Of a stretch of 64,000 nt of DNA, positions 20,963 through 33,907 are shown piece by piece. The notes under the pieces were generated by a model. It was not told where the DNA came from, did not search any database, and saw only the letters and a program-made list of their open reading frames with translations. The DNA lies in the NCBI GenBank assembly GCA_944472135.2, contig OX235270.1, forward strand, positions 123,209,842 to 123,273,841, read 5' to 3'. Each line of letters begins with the position of its first letter. The first letter of the stretch is position 1. A program made the position numbers and the translations under genes. This stretch comes from Trichobilharzia regenti. Its lineage: Eukaryota; Platyhelminthes; Trematoda; Strigeidida; Schistosomatidae.

Positions 20963-21410
20963 CCTTTGAAGAATTGCAGGACTTACACCAGTACGCCTAC
21001 AACCCTTCACAGGTTGACGATTGTAAGTTGTGGAATGTCCAGACACAAACAAGATTAACCAACAATTACATCAATTGGAACTCACACAACTATTTAACAC
21101 AAACATATGTACAATCACTACATCAAATGTTGTGGATTCCCGCATGACAAACTACCCTTGAAGAACCGTAGGACTTACAGCAGTACGCCTACATTCCTTC
21201 TCAGGTTGATGATCCAAGTGGAAGTCGTCCGGACACAAACAGAATTACCAACAGCTAGATGACAGATGATATCAATTCAGTATATACAATATGAACATAT
21301 GTACAAGATCATACACCAAGCACATTGGACTGCTCATTGATGCGCTACCCTTTGAAGAACTGTAGGACTTACAACAGTACGCCTACAACCCTTCTCAGGT
21401 TGACGCCCTA
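20963..21410. repeat. Tandem repeat, about 193 bp, three units
   Basis: The word TTGAAGAA...GGACTTACA.CAGTACGCCTACA...CAGGTTGA recurs at about 20966, 21158 and 21352, giving periods of 192 and 194. The units lie between the end of gag and the 3' LTR and differ in their AT-rich middles. Confidence 0.75.
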
Positions 21411-22864
21411 GGTTGGAAAATCTTCGCAGAGTTCATTTGCTAACTTCCTTCTATGAGCTGTATCCTCGAATCTGAACGGTAACACGCCCATGTCATTGTA
21501 TCGTAGAATATAGATGACCAACAAACACACGACATATCTCATCAACCAAGTATAGAAACAGAGTAATTTACACCAAAGATAATAACATTCAAATAGTAAC
21601 TTGAAACTAGAAATGCCTTTATTCGTGCAAGTCAATTTAACAATTACTCTCTCCTTTACACTTGGCTTATCCACACTAAACTGACCATTGATATTCGTCC
21701 TTTCAAACGAACTGATACTAGCATAGTCATTGCACAAGATACTTGAGTTGATGGGTGTCTGTTTCATTGTGGATGACAGCACCGACGACGACTGATTGAT
21801 CTCAGTTGATGACGTCAGCGGTGGATCAAAAGCTGTTGTTGCTCGACTTTCAGAAATTTGTCTACCTGCATGACCACCACCACTGCTGTCTTTTACTATC
21901 AGCTCCGGATTAGCACTAGCACCTGATGATAGGTGGGCTACATGCTGATCACTTACACTGACGGTCTCACAAGTATGCATGCCTTCTGCAACTGCACCTG
22001 CATTTATTTCTACTTCACGTTCAAGTTGTACAGAAACTTTGTTCAACTTAGCAGTAGTAGGCATATCCCTCATCTCATCATGATCAACCAAAGACAAATC
22101 TGCACTATCATGATCATTACCACAAATATTCACTTTACCGTCAAGTTCATCATTTTCAAACTCTTTAATAACAGAAGTAGACAATTTTGGTTCCTCCCCC
22201 AAATCATTAAAGGTTTTATATCTTCACTCTGACTAGTAATACCTTGTAAACTTGTAGGGTCAGAACTGCACTCTGAAGCAGCAACTCTATTCTGTGACAC
22301 TCTATTCAACAATGGCTTACCAGTTGCAACTACAGACTTCTTCACCTCACCGTTATCGTCACACAATTCGGAGTCAGACCTGGAGTTTACATTTAGCTTA
22401 TCACTGAACTTGCTCACTGGTTCACAGTTCACTTCTGTATGCACTTCTTGCAAACGTGTGAAACACAGTCGTGTTTGTCTTGCATCTTGCAACTTATCTG
22501 TTGAGCATGTACTACGAAACCTGTTGCACTCATTAAGTTTATATGCATTACTAGACATCATGGTGCCTTCTCGATATCCACCTCTCTGAGGCCTACTCGT
22601 CATCAATGAGTGCCTTTTACCCTCAGACTGCTCTATTCTAGGGGTGAGATCTAATAGACTGGCAAACTTGCTCATAGATTGATTGACGCTATCTTTTGCC
22701 AGTTTCAGGATATCATCAAACTTTGGCTCGATACCCTCATCCTCCATACGGGAGCTTATCTTCACCCACTTCCGTTGCAGTCGAGTAGGTAGACCTCTTG
22801 CTATTACTTCTAGTATAAAACTCGAGTTGAGGTCACTCGTGCGATTCATCGAAATCATTCCATT
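21408..22864 (-). pseudogene. BEL/Pao gag, truncated and frameshifted (copy 1)
   Basis: Minus-strand gag lacking its first part because the duplication junction at 22864 cuts it. A single base is missing near 22199 (CCCCC in place of CCCCAC in copy 2), splitting the reading into 22130-22858 and 21408-22202. Apart from this it matches the intact ORF at 39254-41209 almost completely. It lacks the N-terminal DUF1759-type region and cannot give a working Gag. Confidence 0.9.
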
Positions 22865-23620
22865 CAGATGACGTGGTCCTGTTAGGGGAGGATGCTGACA
22901 AAATGCAGTCTTCTGAACACCTTGAGCAGCAATCTTCGTATGTTTGGCATGCGATTCGCCCCTGCAAAATGTATTATGCTGCTACAGGACTGGACTACGT
23001 CAACTCCTAACTTAGTGATAGGGAGTGAAGTGATAGAACATGTTGACCACCACTTCACCTATTCGGGAAGTTGTATCAGCACCAACGGACTGATTGGCGA
23101 CGAAATCTCAGCACGGATCGAAAAAGCTCGAGCTGCTTTCGCTAACTTACACCATCTCTGGCGTAGGCGTGACATCCGGCTATCAACCAAGGGACGTGTG
23201 TACTGCTCAGCAGTTCGCTCCGTCCTTCTCTATGGCTCTGAAACATGGCAAATACGAGTTGAAGACATGAAAGGGTTGACTGTTTTTGATCATAGATGTC
23301 TACGATCTCTTTCTCACGTTAGGTGGTATAATAAGGTAAGTAATGCTGACGTTAGGCGTAGAGTGCTGGGCAAAGAGGGAAAATCAATCGATGACGCTAC
23401 AAAGTTACACAGATTGAGATGGCTAGGTCACGTGCTGCGCATGTCTAACCATCGCCTCCTCTCACGGGCATTACTAGCTGATATAGGTGCAGGTTGGAAA
23501 AGAGTAAGCGGTTGCCAAACAAAAACGTGGCACCAATCCATGAAATCCTTGACAGTTAAACTGAGTCAGGTGGGGAGATGCAGACTTCCGGGTTGGGGTC
23601 CTCGGGACTCTAGGAACTAA
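22865..23620 (+). pseudogene. RTE-clade RT C-terminus (copy 2 of 5016-5771)
   Basis: Begins abruptly at the duplication junction with the last codons of the YADD motif and reads V-V-L-L-G-E-D, then, after the same frameshift, the open segment 22892-23620 ending L-P-G-W-G-P-R-D-S. One Ser-to-Asn difference is visible relative to copy 1. All upstream RT and endonuclease sequence is absent because of the junction. Confidence 0.88.
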
Positions 23621-23687
23621 TGGCTGGGGAAAATAGGTGACATGGCTCAAAATCGTTGTCAATGACGCGGATGTAATAATAATAATG

Positions 23688-23877
23688 ATTTACTTTATTC
23701 CAAAAACAGTACTTGTGATACAGGATGGAATTTTCAACATTAATCACAATATTGCATCTAATTTCCTCAAATTACAAATAAAATTAATCACAGAAAATTT
23801 TCCGCATTTACAATAGAGGTAAAGTCAAATGCATGCAGCATATATAATGCAAAATGATAAAAATGATAACAGCTAAG
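23688..23877 (-). mobile_element. LINE C 3' fragment with 15-bp TSD (copy 2)
   Basis: Duplicate of 5839-6028, with the same flanking GTAATAATAATAATG repeats. Confidence 0.75.
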
Positions 23878-23892
23878 GTAATAATAATAATG

Positions 23893-24064
23893 CATTCAGT
23901 CTCTGTAATCTTTCATATTCCTGTCTACCATTACCCATTCTGTTTCACTCTTACACTTGTCAAATTCTATTGATTCTCTTGACTCATCTTCTTGTCCATT
24001 TTTGTGTGCTATTTGGGACGTGGCAACTCGAACTGCCGTACTTCGGTGCCAAGTTCTGTGTTGA
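23893..24064 (-). repeat. Dispersed short repeat 'R' (copy 2)
   Basis: Duplicate of 6044-6215 with two substitutions seen by eye. Confidence 0.6.
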
Positions 24065-26594
24065 ATCCAGACGGACAGAATTTCTCCGCCGTCTTCTTCA
24101 GCTAGGTCCGCGGTTGCTCATAATCTCTTATCTCCTCCAACTTTCGCGATCTCCTCCGTGTCACCCTCGCTCCGACGACCGGTTGGGACTCCACTGCAGG
24201 GTCTAGCGCACAATGTCATTCGATGGCCTCCTCAACGTATGCCCAGTCCACCTCCATTTCCTCCCACATATTTGTTGAGCGACCGGCTCTTAGTTGGTTC
24301 GTTCCCGGTCGGAGTTTCTTGCTGCCAATGTCTTTCTGGCCGGCTGGTCGTTTGATCTTCAGTATGGAGCCAGTGAAAGCATTTGTGGTAAAAGTCTCCA
24401 ACCTGTTGGAAATCCTTTTCGTGACACTCAGTGCAAGTTTCTGATCCGTATGGAAGAACTGGCTGACTTCACATTTGTCTTGAAAATCGGAATCTTGTTC
24501 TTTATACTGACTGAGTGAAGCAGAAGATTTTCAAACTGGTTTCAGATTGATGAAGGTGTGTCTCACCTTTACGATTCTGGCTAACTTTGACATCTTCATC
24601 CGTTCCGCCCGGCTGTAGTTGAGACGATGCTTCCTACATAAGTGGAGGAAGTCACCTCATTCGAATCTCTCCCACTGATGGTCACTGGTGCTGGTTGTTG
24701 TTGTTTTTTTTGCTTCTGTTCGTTGGTTATCCTCATCACGCATAATCTAGTCCACCACAATCAAGAATATTGTCGGTGATAAAAGGCAGCTGCTATGTCT
24801 TACTCCTGTATTCACTTCAAATGCTTCGCTGGGTTTTCCGTTGTGGATCACCTGACGCGTGGCACTGTCATATAGCCAGCCGTTGAATGAGGTTGATTAA
24901 GACTTGGCCACTGCACACCACAGTGTTGAAGTGGTATCCAGATTACTTCCCGATCGACACTGTCTGGTGAAGGCCTTTTCGAAGTCGATGAAGTTGAGTT
25001 AGTGATAGATATGACTGCCATTCTATGCTTCGTTCTGCGATGACGATGCATAGAGTTGCGATTTGATCAGCACATGATTTGCCTTTCCTGAACCTAGCTT
25101 GTTCCAGTTGGGCTGGCGGAGTTCTGCTTCCATTGCATCTTTTATTCTCCCCAGGATGATGCGAGTTAGTATTTTACTTGCAGTGGACAAGAGCATTATT
25201 CCACGCCAGTTCTTGGAGAGACCTAGGCCGTCATTCTTCGGCAGCTTGACAAGGTGGCAAGCCTCCCCTCCAATCAGTATGTACCGATTGTTTTATTTGC
25301 TTCTCCTCCTTGGTAATCAGATTCCCTTGGACATCTTTTATTGGTTTCATCGTCTGGGTCGATCTCTTCCCGGATAGAGACTTGGCTATCTGATATATTG
25401 TTCTGAGGTCTCTTATGTCTGTGACCTGCTCGTTCTGCTTCAGTTGCCAGTCAGTGTGTCGTATTTTGTCTTGCGTCCCTCCTATTACCCTTCTTCACTT
25501 CTTTATTCAGTGCAGTGTACAATGAACCCAGCTTCCTCTTTGTTGCCTACCTTTGCATTGAGTTATCTTCCCCTTCACCATCTTCCTCTCCTCTCTTCTA
25601 TTAGCTTCCAGGTTGGTATCCGTTGAGAGCCATTCCTTGTCTTGTCTCTCCCTTCTTACTAACACGCCACTTGCGTTCCTCTGAACATCACTGTCATAGA
25701 GTTCCGATGTTCTTGCACGCAGCTCTCCCCAGTGATGCCTCCGACTGCCCTTCCATCCGATCTGTAATGAAGGCACCCCTTGTAGTTTTCTCCTTTAGTT
25801 TTGTGAAGGTTAAACTCGAATTACAGCGGTCTGTCTCCAGTTGTTCTATATGATTTAGCTTCACCTTGAAAGTTCCTTGAAACAGGTGATGGTCTGGGCC
25901 TACATCTGCTCCGCTGCTTGACTTCGCGTCCAGCAGGCTGCGTCTCCATTTCCTTGAGCAGCATTGAGATGAAACCTGTCTGGTTTTTGGTGTAGCTGTC
26001 AGGCGAAATCCATGTTGCTCTGTGTATGTACTTGTACTTGTACACGCTCCCTCCGATCATCAAATCAATTAAAGCGCAGAAGTCTGTGAATAATTTTCCG
26101 TTCTCGTTCATTTCACCGAGCCAGAGCCTCTCGACCTCTGATGAGTTCTCTTCACTTATTATCTACTCCCAGTTTGCCTTGCGTTCATATTGCCCATGGG
26201 GATTTTGATGTCGCCATTCGGGATATTGTCCATTACTGTTTGTAGTTCTCTGTAAAAATCTTCCTCCTTCTCTTGTTCCGCGTTGTTCGTAGCACCACGT
26301 GTAGCATTGCATGATAATTGTGACCTTCCTTTTGAGTTGAATCTTGCTGTCATGATCCTGGGTGAAATTGGTTCCCACTGCTTTAGGGCTTTGACCGCGT
26401 ATGGTGACATCATGATAGCCCTATACTGCCTAGTTGTGGCTGTAGTTGTCGTCTGAGCAACCAAACCGGAGTAGATTACTGACTCTCCAGTTGAAAATTT
26501 CGATACCATATTACTTTGTTTATCAGATATGTCACACAGCGAGACAGTATTATTTACTGGATGACGTTTCGAACTAAATTTGTTCTTCATAATC
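24065..26594 (-). pseudogene. Decayed RTE-clade LINE (copy 2 of 6216-8745)
   Basis: Same broken endonuclease (26159-26590), linker and RT pieces as copy 1, including the loss of the F-A-D-D block. The shared lesions show they predate the large duplication. Confidence 0.75.
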
Positions 26595-26636
26595 TTATCA
26601 ATTAATAAGGGACATAAAACTCATTACCAGTGTGAC

Positions 26637-26994
26637 TGTCAATCACGTCTCATAAACCGTTAATGCCCAGCTCTCGCTACGCTCGGGCCCACGCTGTTCC
26701 TTGAAGTTTTCAGAAACGCTTAGTTATAACGGACGAAAAAGCCAAAACACCGATCTGCCGCTTGAGATTTCTTTATTGTTACACTAACATATAAAAAGAA
26801 TAACTGAACTAAGATCTGTGAACAAATATTACAATAATAAGTCATAAGATTACTTCTGACGATGTTTCACTCTTCTTTCTGAACAGCGACCGATGAGACG
26901 ATGACTGTCGTATTGATGCCTCCGCGAAAATCGGGGAAGTTGATTTTGAGCAAACAACCAAGAATTGATCGTTCAATCTTCAACTCCATTGACA
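26637..26994 (-). mobile_element. Solo LTR, TSD GTGAC (copy 2)
   Basis: Duplicate of 8788-9145 with identical ends and the same flanking GTGAC repeats. Confidence 0.9.
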
Positions 26995-26999
26995 GTGAC

Positions 27000-28539
27000 A
27001 TTTGTAGCGGTAGGTAAATCCCCTGACTTATTGGCCACAGCATCCATCACTGAACATTGGGTGCTGACACTCACTATTTAAGTCAACTTGTTTAGCTGAG
27101 GGCTTACGGTCAAGCATCGACGCCATTTGGGACGCAGTCGTGTCACGTTCTCTCGTTCGTTTGTGCAGGATCCCCAACTAATTAGGCAATCGTCTTGCAC
27201 CCCGATTTGGTCTCGAAATCTAACTCGTAATTTGGACGATCAATTCAGGTGTTTGGCTTTACTTTTGATCTACGCGGAACGAGTGATATGGAAGTTGTGG
27301 GTGTTGGAACTTCCGTTAGTATACTATCCGTGAACATCGAAATCTATGGGCTTAAATGGTTGAGGGCATCTTACCAATTAATGGCGGCGAAATGTCTGAC
27401 ACTGAAATAAAGGGCCACAGACTGAAAGACAGTAGGCATGACCACTGCTGTCCAAAATGGTGCAAGTGACAAAACTCAGAGCTCAGCTACCAGGCACTCT
27501 GGATCCTCAGAGTATGGCATACGTACAAACTCCGACAGAACATGTGGCACGAGTCTGCTGGGAATTAATCTGCAATGCAGCAGTACACACAATGAAACCG
27601 TGTGAAGATAAAGGGCCTGGTGGGGATGTCGACACCTCTCAAAGCGAACCACTGCCATTGCCTTCCTCTTCAACGGCTAGTAGGTGCAGTTCATTTATTG
27701 ATTTATCAAGCATTTATTAAGCACATCCAACGCTTGTGCAAGCCTAGGACAAATAAACAAACCTACTCTTGTCCCCGAACTATCTAGGAATTTAACCACC
27801 TTAATCCATGGTGAATCCAGTACTACAACTCATCACTCACCAAAAGGAACAGACACGACCTTGTATGGTGTTTTTGCAATTCTTGTAATTCACAGCACCA
27901 ACGCCACTCAGAATGGTGGACCCAACTTGGACCTAATTAACCACCTCGAATACATTAAACAACATTTTGACCCGCAACTTTAACCAATCCCTATTGACTC
28001 TAGATCTATTCTCAACAAACTGTCAACTCTCAGGGAACCCACACTCGTATACAAACTCCCCACAATCCTTAATACTGAGTCGCAGTGTCATTGGAAAATA
28101 CCAGACGAGGAGACATCATTCACCTAGTACCGACAGTAGTATTCAGTCAACTACACAATAACCACGCCTGCCAACGGAACTAGAAACTGATTTAGATATC
28201 AGCATCCCTGTAAGCAAGGTCTCACCGAAAGATGTTGAAACAGCTAGAACTGCTGCGAGTTGTTCTAAGAAATTCTCACCCCGACGCAGTTACCTCACCA
28301 CGATGAACAAATTTCCCAGGATTGAGACTAATGATGGGGAAGAATTATTTATTCATTTATTTAAACGCATAAAAAATATCTTGGTACAATATGGCACCAA
28401 GAAGGATGCGCCACACAATAGTAATAAAACAACATCGATCAAAAGATAAAAGGAAGGAAAAGAAAAATATATAAGTAGAGAACGGATAAAGAACTTCATC
28501 TGGAACGAAGACATTCATGCTTAACGAGTTGAAACAGTG
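27000..28539. other. Unresolved repeat-like stretch (copy 2 of 9151-10690)
   Basis: No family recognised; see copy 1. Confidence 0.35.
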
Positions 28540-28543
28540 TTCG

Positions 28544-29109
28544 TTAATTATCATTGGGAAGGGAAGTAAGAAGGAAATTGCAACACACTCGCCATTGATT
28601 ACGATTCTTGGCCATATCCGATAACGTTTCGAGCCATCGATTTGAGCTATCTCTCGGACCCCAACCAGGGAGTCGTGACACACCAACCGATGCTAATCTA
28701 GCACAAAAATCCTTCATCCCACGACGCCACGTCATGGACTGACCACCTCTCCGCCTTTTCCATCCTCTCCCAGGGCTAGCGAACAGAGACCTGTACGGAA
28801 GCCTCTGGGGTGACATTCGCAGCACATGTCCAAGCCAGATGACGACACTCAATGAATGGTGATCTCCACCGTGTTCAAACGCACGCCGCCGAACCTCAGA
28901 ATTACTCATGCGATAATGCCATCGAAAGCAAGGAATCCTGCGGAGACAGCGGTGATCAAACACACAGAGTCGCCGCACATCCTCAGCTCGGAGAGGCCAG
29001 GTTTCACAGGCATAGAGCAGGGCAGCCCGCACCGAAGCATTGTATACCCGACCTTTGACAGCCAGGCTAACGTCGAGACGGGGAAGAATACTTTGTATTC
29101 AATAAGCCT
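28544..29109 (-). pseudogene. RTE-clade RT C-terminus (copy 2 of 10695-11260)
   Basis: Same open tail with I-W-L-G-H-V-L-R-M and L-P-G-W-G-P-R-D-S. Two substitutions near 28960 distinguish the copies. Confidence 0.85.
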
Positions 29110-29172
29110 GCTGAGAGTTAGCGTGTCAATTGACTCACACTTGATACGAAGAAATCCTCTCGAAACACAAGT

Positions 29173-29815
29173 ATGTTAGGTGCTTTTCAGCATACTCCAC
29201 CCTATAGAAACTTAGGCCCCCAAACCACCAAAGTCTTCCAACCGAAGCACCTTCACCCACAATATACTTCTAGTTATAAAGACAACTCGAAGATATGTAC
29301 CGGTATGACGGTTGGCAGATTGTTAAGTAGACCTTACGATGCTATGCCTTATAATCCACAACTCGGGCCCAACCACTATCCGTATATCCAGGAACACACA
29401 GTAAATTTTTTAGGTGTCTCGAATCACTGGTACGACCCATGGCACCTAGGACCATCTCATCGAACTCTAACCCCGATGTACGGACATCCAGTCCGACCCC
29501 CTTATCATTTACAAACACTTCAGGTGTTGACGCACAAACAGTATTAGGTTATGGTGATATTTTAGGCCAGTTTTAGTATCCCGTGACTTATTCACGATAT
29601 TACTAATTAATGCGCGTTCCTTAATCAACAAGGTATCCGAAGTAAGGACATTATTATTAATCGCCAAGCCTACTGCATCTCTGACAACTGAATCATGGTG
29701 CTCACCCTCTATACTTGATGTGCATATAGGCACAGATGACCACACTGTACACCGTGAAAATAGAGATCGCAAGTGTGGTGGAGGATGTCTCGTATATATA
29801 TATATATATATATAG
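29173..29815 (+). pseudogene. Outer CR1 LINE, N-terminal endonuclease half (copy 2)
   Basis: Duplicate of 11324-11966, again ending in the (TA)n tract. Confidence 0.7.
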
Positions 29816-31724
29816 AAACTAGAAACATTATGGTTAAGGCGACTGCGACTAAATCTGGTACTCTTCTATAAGCTTCTTAACCAAATAGTGTATACCCCTG
29901 CCAACTATACTCGGTTCTCAGGTAACACAGGATACAACCTTAGACACACTACAGGTACAGTGGCTATAGAACCGTGTAAAACAGCCACCAGGCAAAAGTT
30001 TTTCTTGGTTAGGTATGCCCAAATATGGAACAAACTACCTGAGAAAATACGACTAGCAAGCACACTGGCCTCCTTTGAAAAGGCACTTAATGACACACTA
30101 AGTGAGTTTGTAATTGATACCAGTGGTAATTCCCATGTAAGAGTTTCAGAAATCATAGGCCCATTTAATGTATGAATTCAGAGACTACACCTGTTGTTTG
30201 TTTTGCCTCTATTTATAATTCCAGACAAAAAAGCAGCAGTCATGACAATTACACCCATTCAACCAAGAGTCGATCAAACTATGTCTACCTGATACAAAGG
30301 GCGAACCATAACCAACATACGAATGAAATATGAGAAAACAAGGTAGAAACTTACCGCAACACCACATGAAAAGATAAAAGTTACTTGAACATCATCTATA
30401 ATCCACCAACTGGTCTCCTACCCAAAAAGAGTGCGGCTATGTTTTATCCAAAATGGCGAGGAAATACATAAATCCACAGCTGCTGTTGTAAACACTCAGT
30501 GGGGGTAGGAGCCAACAAAGTAATCCTTTCAAAGCATATGTATACTTCAAATGGGCACGGAGACTCTGTAGAATACGTCATAATCCAAATCACTGCCTAT
30601 ACAACGCCAATAAACCTGGATATCTATGATATAACGAAAACATGCTGAAAGCTGCATCTCAGATCAAGTTGATTCATTCGATGGTGATGATCTGCTCCTG
30701 CATGCCTTATTCGACATATTTAATGGAATGGTCCGCGGTTATTCTGATACCAGATCGAAAAGAATATAAAATTCACCGGTTGCTGAATCAAAAGTACTTC
30801 TCTGCATGTTTAACTGTATTCTAACTGCTATGATTAATTCCAAACCTTTTATCTCATAATCAATCAAATTCCAGGAACGATCCAATTCTACCATTTGAAG
30901 ACGCTGGCGAACATGCCGTAAATGAGTATTCATGATCTGAAATGAAGAAGCAACTGGTTCTCAAACAGTTTTTCAACATTTTACCCAACTTACGAGTGCA
31001 GTCCGCCATGCAGACACAAATGGCGCAAACGGAGAATTCTGGAATCGACCTCGGCACCATTTGATGCAGCAAAACAACCCAACATGACCTTATCTAGTTT
31101 TCGCCTCCACGATCAAACTTCTTTCCTGTTATGAAACCACGATAAGACTGCTGAAAAATGGAATAAATATATCACTGATCTCAACATAATACATCAATAA
31201 ACTTCAAGCCAAGGGTGTTGTTCACAACAAAGTTATATAGGAGAATTGACTTCAAGCTTTATTTTTCCCAGATATCTGTATTACATTCATCTGATGTCTG
31301 GGTTTTTTGTTAACGCGAAGACAATATTTCTATATCTCTTTATGTGCTACACAAACAAACTTTATAGTAGACTGTTCCGACTGACTCTAATGACAGAAAG
31401 AACAACCAAACTGTAAATCCATTATGCATCAAATCATGTGCAATTTATATAACAACTTATCCATGTCTGTACAATAGGTATGTTCCTGCATAAACAGGAA
31501 GGAATATATTATTATTATTAAAACAATATTTATGCATGCCTATACAATTGGTGTACCCTACATAGCTAGGGAAAAAAATGTACTTTATTATATTATCTTT
31601 ACTAAATATGCTTATTAATATTATGTGAAAATTATCGAATTGATGATGCCTGTAAACTGGCGTCCCTCATGTAAAAAATGAGAATATATTATTATTATTA
31701 TTATTAATATATGTATATATATGC
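29816..31724 (+). mobile_element. 5'-truncated CR1-like insertion (copy 2)
   Basis: Duplicate of 11967-13878, with the F-F-L-V-R-Y-A-Q-I-W-N-K-L-P tail at 29888-30175 and hairpin modules near 31465-31705. The ATT/AT tail is three bases shorter here. Confidence 0.75.
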
Positions 31725-31725
31725 A

Positions 31726-32591
31726 TAACTCATTCGAGTCAGTAAGGTGGAAGATGAAATACTGAATGAGGTACCCGATTCACTCTGGGTCGTCTTATGT
31801 GGAGGTAAGTACAAACTTCTCATAGGCTGTGTCTATCGAGCACCATGCCCAACTAAAGAAACTGACGCGTTATTAGCTAAGTCGTTTGCACACGCCTCCT
31901 CGTTTAGTACTAATTACAAAATAACTGGAGGGGACTTCAATCTTCCAGACGTCAACTGGTTAAGCGGTTCAGGCCCCCAACGCTTTGACGAATTACTTGT
32001 CACTATCGGCTGTTATTGATGGCGACAACACGTCCAGACACCTACCCGTGGTGACAACATGTTGGACCTTGTGTTTTGTCACAACACAATCCCAGTCTCC
32101 ACCCATGTTGGTAACAGATTTGACAAGGTATCTCACAGTACTCTCTTTGAGAAGCTGTACTCATGTGGAATTCGCAATCCGTTACCTAACCGGTTAAAGT
32201 CATTTCTAAGCAACAGGGTGCAAATAATGAAAGTCGGATCTGTATTGTTCCATCCTAGACAGATCACAAGTGGTGTTGTGCAAGGTAGTGTCCTAGGACC
32301 ACTTTTATTTACAGTCCACATTAACAGCATTTGTAACTGCTTCACCTCATGTGAACCACTCCCAAATGTTGACGACCTCAAAGTCGAATGCTCCCGCCAC
32401 CTTCATGAGTTGAACGATATGGTAAGTAAAATACATCTTGAACTAAGTGGTCTCGCGATAAGGTGTGCCGAATCCTGTCTAGAGTTTAACATTGACAAAT
32501 GCGGCTGGATCTGGATCAGCAAAAGTAACCTTGACATAACCCTTGAAGTAAATCAGCGATTTCTTGGCGGCCTGTTTGACATCTGGGCTAC
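31726..32591 (+). pseudogene. Outer CR1 LINE, endonuclease C-terminus joined to RT (copy 2)
   Basis: Duplicate of 13880-14745, with the same TGA, the same in-frame deletion and the same N-V-D-D. Confidence 0.8.
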
Positions 32592-32653
32592 CTTTTCTTG
32601 CATCTACATATTGCATCTAATTGGGATGTTTTCATTCCTAATTTTAAGAAAAT

Positions 32654-33907
32654 ATGATCACAAATCGCATAAAATACAGCAATTCATTCATTAAACGTTT
32701 CAAACCATATTACTTTCATGCATGTAATAAATCTAAGAGAAAACATCACGCTGGCTGGCAGCGTGCACTTAAACAGACACTTTTATACCGTACAACTATT
32801 CCTGTTATTGTCACTTCAAACTGCCGTTCACTTCCCAACAAAATTATGCATCTCCAGTCTCTCTTATCATCTGATACTTATCACAATACGGCGATTGTTG
32901 CATTACAAGAAACATGGCTCCATGAACTCTATGATGACAATCTGGTTTCCCTAAATAGTTTTACGTTGTTTAGACAAGATCAACTATGCTCCAGCAAGAA
33001 AGGAGGTGGAGGTGTTGCAACTTTCATTCATTCTCAATGGTCAACTTCAAATAATGTATGTTTTTCTTACTCTAATGACTTTATTGATTGTATAACAGTC
33101 AAATGCCGCCAGAAACACTTATTCAAGTTGAAATACGTCTTCATGTCAAACATTTATGTTACTCCTGGCCGTTCTGCATCTGATCTATCTGATTTTGTTG
33201 ATAAATTCACTGAATTCGCCGTTACACATCTTGGAAACTCTTTATCAGTTGTCACAGGAGATTTTAACCGCTGCGATTGTTCTTTCCTCGTGTCATTAGG
33301 TCATGCCAATATTGTTAAATTCCCTACTCGACCTGATAAAACTCTGGATCTAGTGTTTATTAATGATGAGGAAATATATGAAGTACGCAGACGTGCTCCT
33401 ATCATGAACTCAGATCATTGTATTATTCGGATATCACCTAAGATATTCAGCAGATCTCACTGCAGTATCTTCTCAAATTTGTCCAAGAAAACACAGCAAA
33501 GGTGTTACTCACAAGAATTTATGCTGAAACTAAGATGTATGCTAAATGACACTAACTGGCAACTCTTCAACGAACACAAACTGGATGATACTACTTCCAA
33601 CTTGACTGACTATCCTAAATTCTGCTTTGATATATGCTGTCCAAAACAGATAATTTTCAAAAGAATGGATCGTTTCGCTTCCCCTCATCTCAAAAAACTT
33701 CGTAGAGAAAAAGAGAAGCTGTACAAGACAAAGAATAAATCTGGTCTTAAGAAGATAAACATCCAAATTAAATCTGAAATCAAGAGGCTAAACGACATTT
33801 ATAATCAAACATTATTGTCTTGTAAAGCTTCAGAAAACATGTGGAAGCTTTTCAGGGAAATTACAGGTTGCGGTAAGCATAATATTTGTGCCCTTCTATT
33901 GTTGTAA
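32654..33907 (+). CDS. LINE C endonuclease domain protein (417 aa, copy 2)
   Basis: Identical in amino-acid sequence, as far as I can see, to the ORF at 14808-16061. It carries the same E-T-W, G-D-F-N and S-D-H catalytic motifs and the same 22-base overlap with the downstream RT frame. The presence of the frame change in both copies shows it predates the duplication. Confidence 0.8.
   Translation: MITNRIKYSNSFIKRFKPYYFHACNKSKRKHHAGWQRALKQTLLYRTTIPVIVTSNCRSLPNKIMHLQSLLSSDTYHNTAIVALQETWLHELYDDNLVSLNSFTLFRQDQLCSSKKGGGGVATFIHSQWSTSNNVCFSYSNDFIDCITVKCRQKHLFKLKYVFMSNIYVTPGRSASDLSDFVDKFTEFAVTHLGNSLSVVTGDFNRCDCSFLVSLGHANIVKFPTRPDKTLDLVFINDEEIYEVRRRAPIMNSDHCIIRISPKIFSRSHCSIFSNLSKKTQQRCYSQEFMLKLRCMLNDTNWQLFNEHKLDDTTSNLTDYPKFCFDICCPKQIIFKRMDRFASPHLKKLRREKEKLYKTKNKSGLKKINIQIKSEIKRLNDIYNQTLLSCKASENMWKLFREITGCGKHNICALLLL

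Larger units (their letters stand above)
5016..22864. repeat. 17.85-kb tandem duplication, copy 1
   Basis: Everything from 5016 recurs in the same order and orientation from 22865. The offset is 17,849 up to the ATT microsatellite near 13850 and 17,846 after it, then 17,847 after a 1-base indel near 22200. The junction at 22864/22865 joins gag sequence directly to the RTE YADD region with a single shared base (C). Differences seen by eye number about 20, including substitutions near 5160, 6083, 7567, 11095, 16343, 16416, 16698, 17030, 20677, 21166, 21905 and 22772. Confidence 0.95.
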
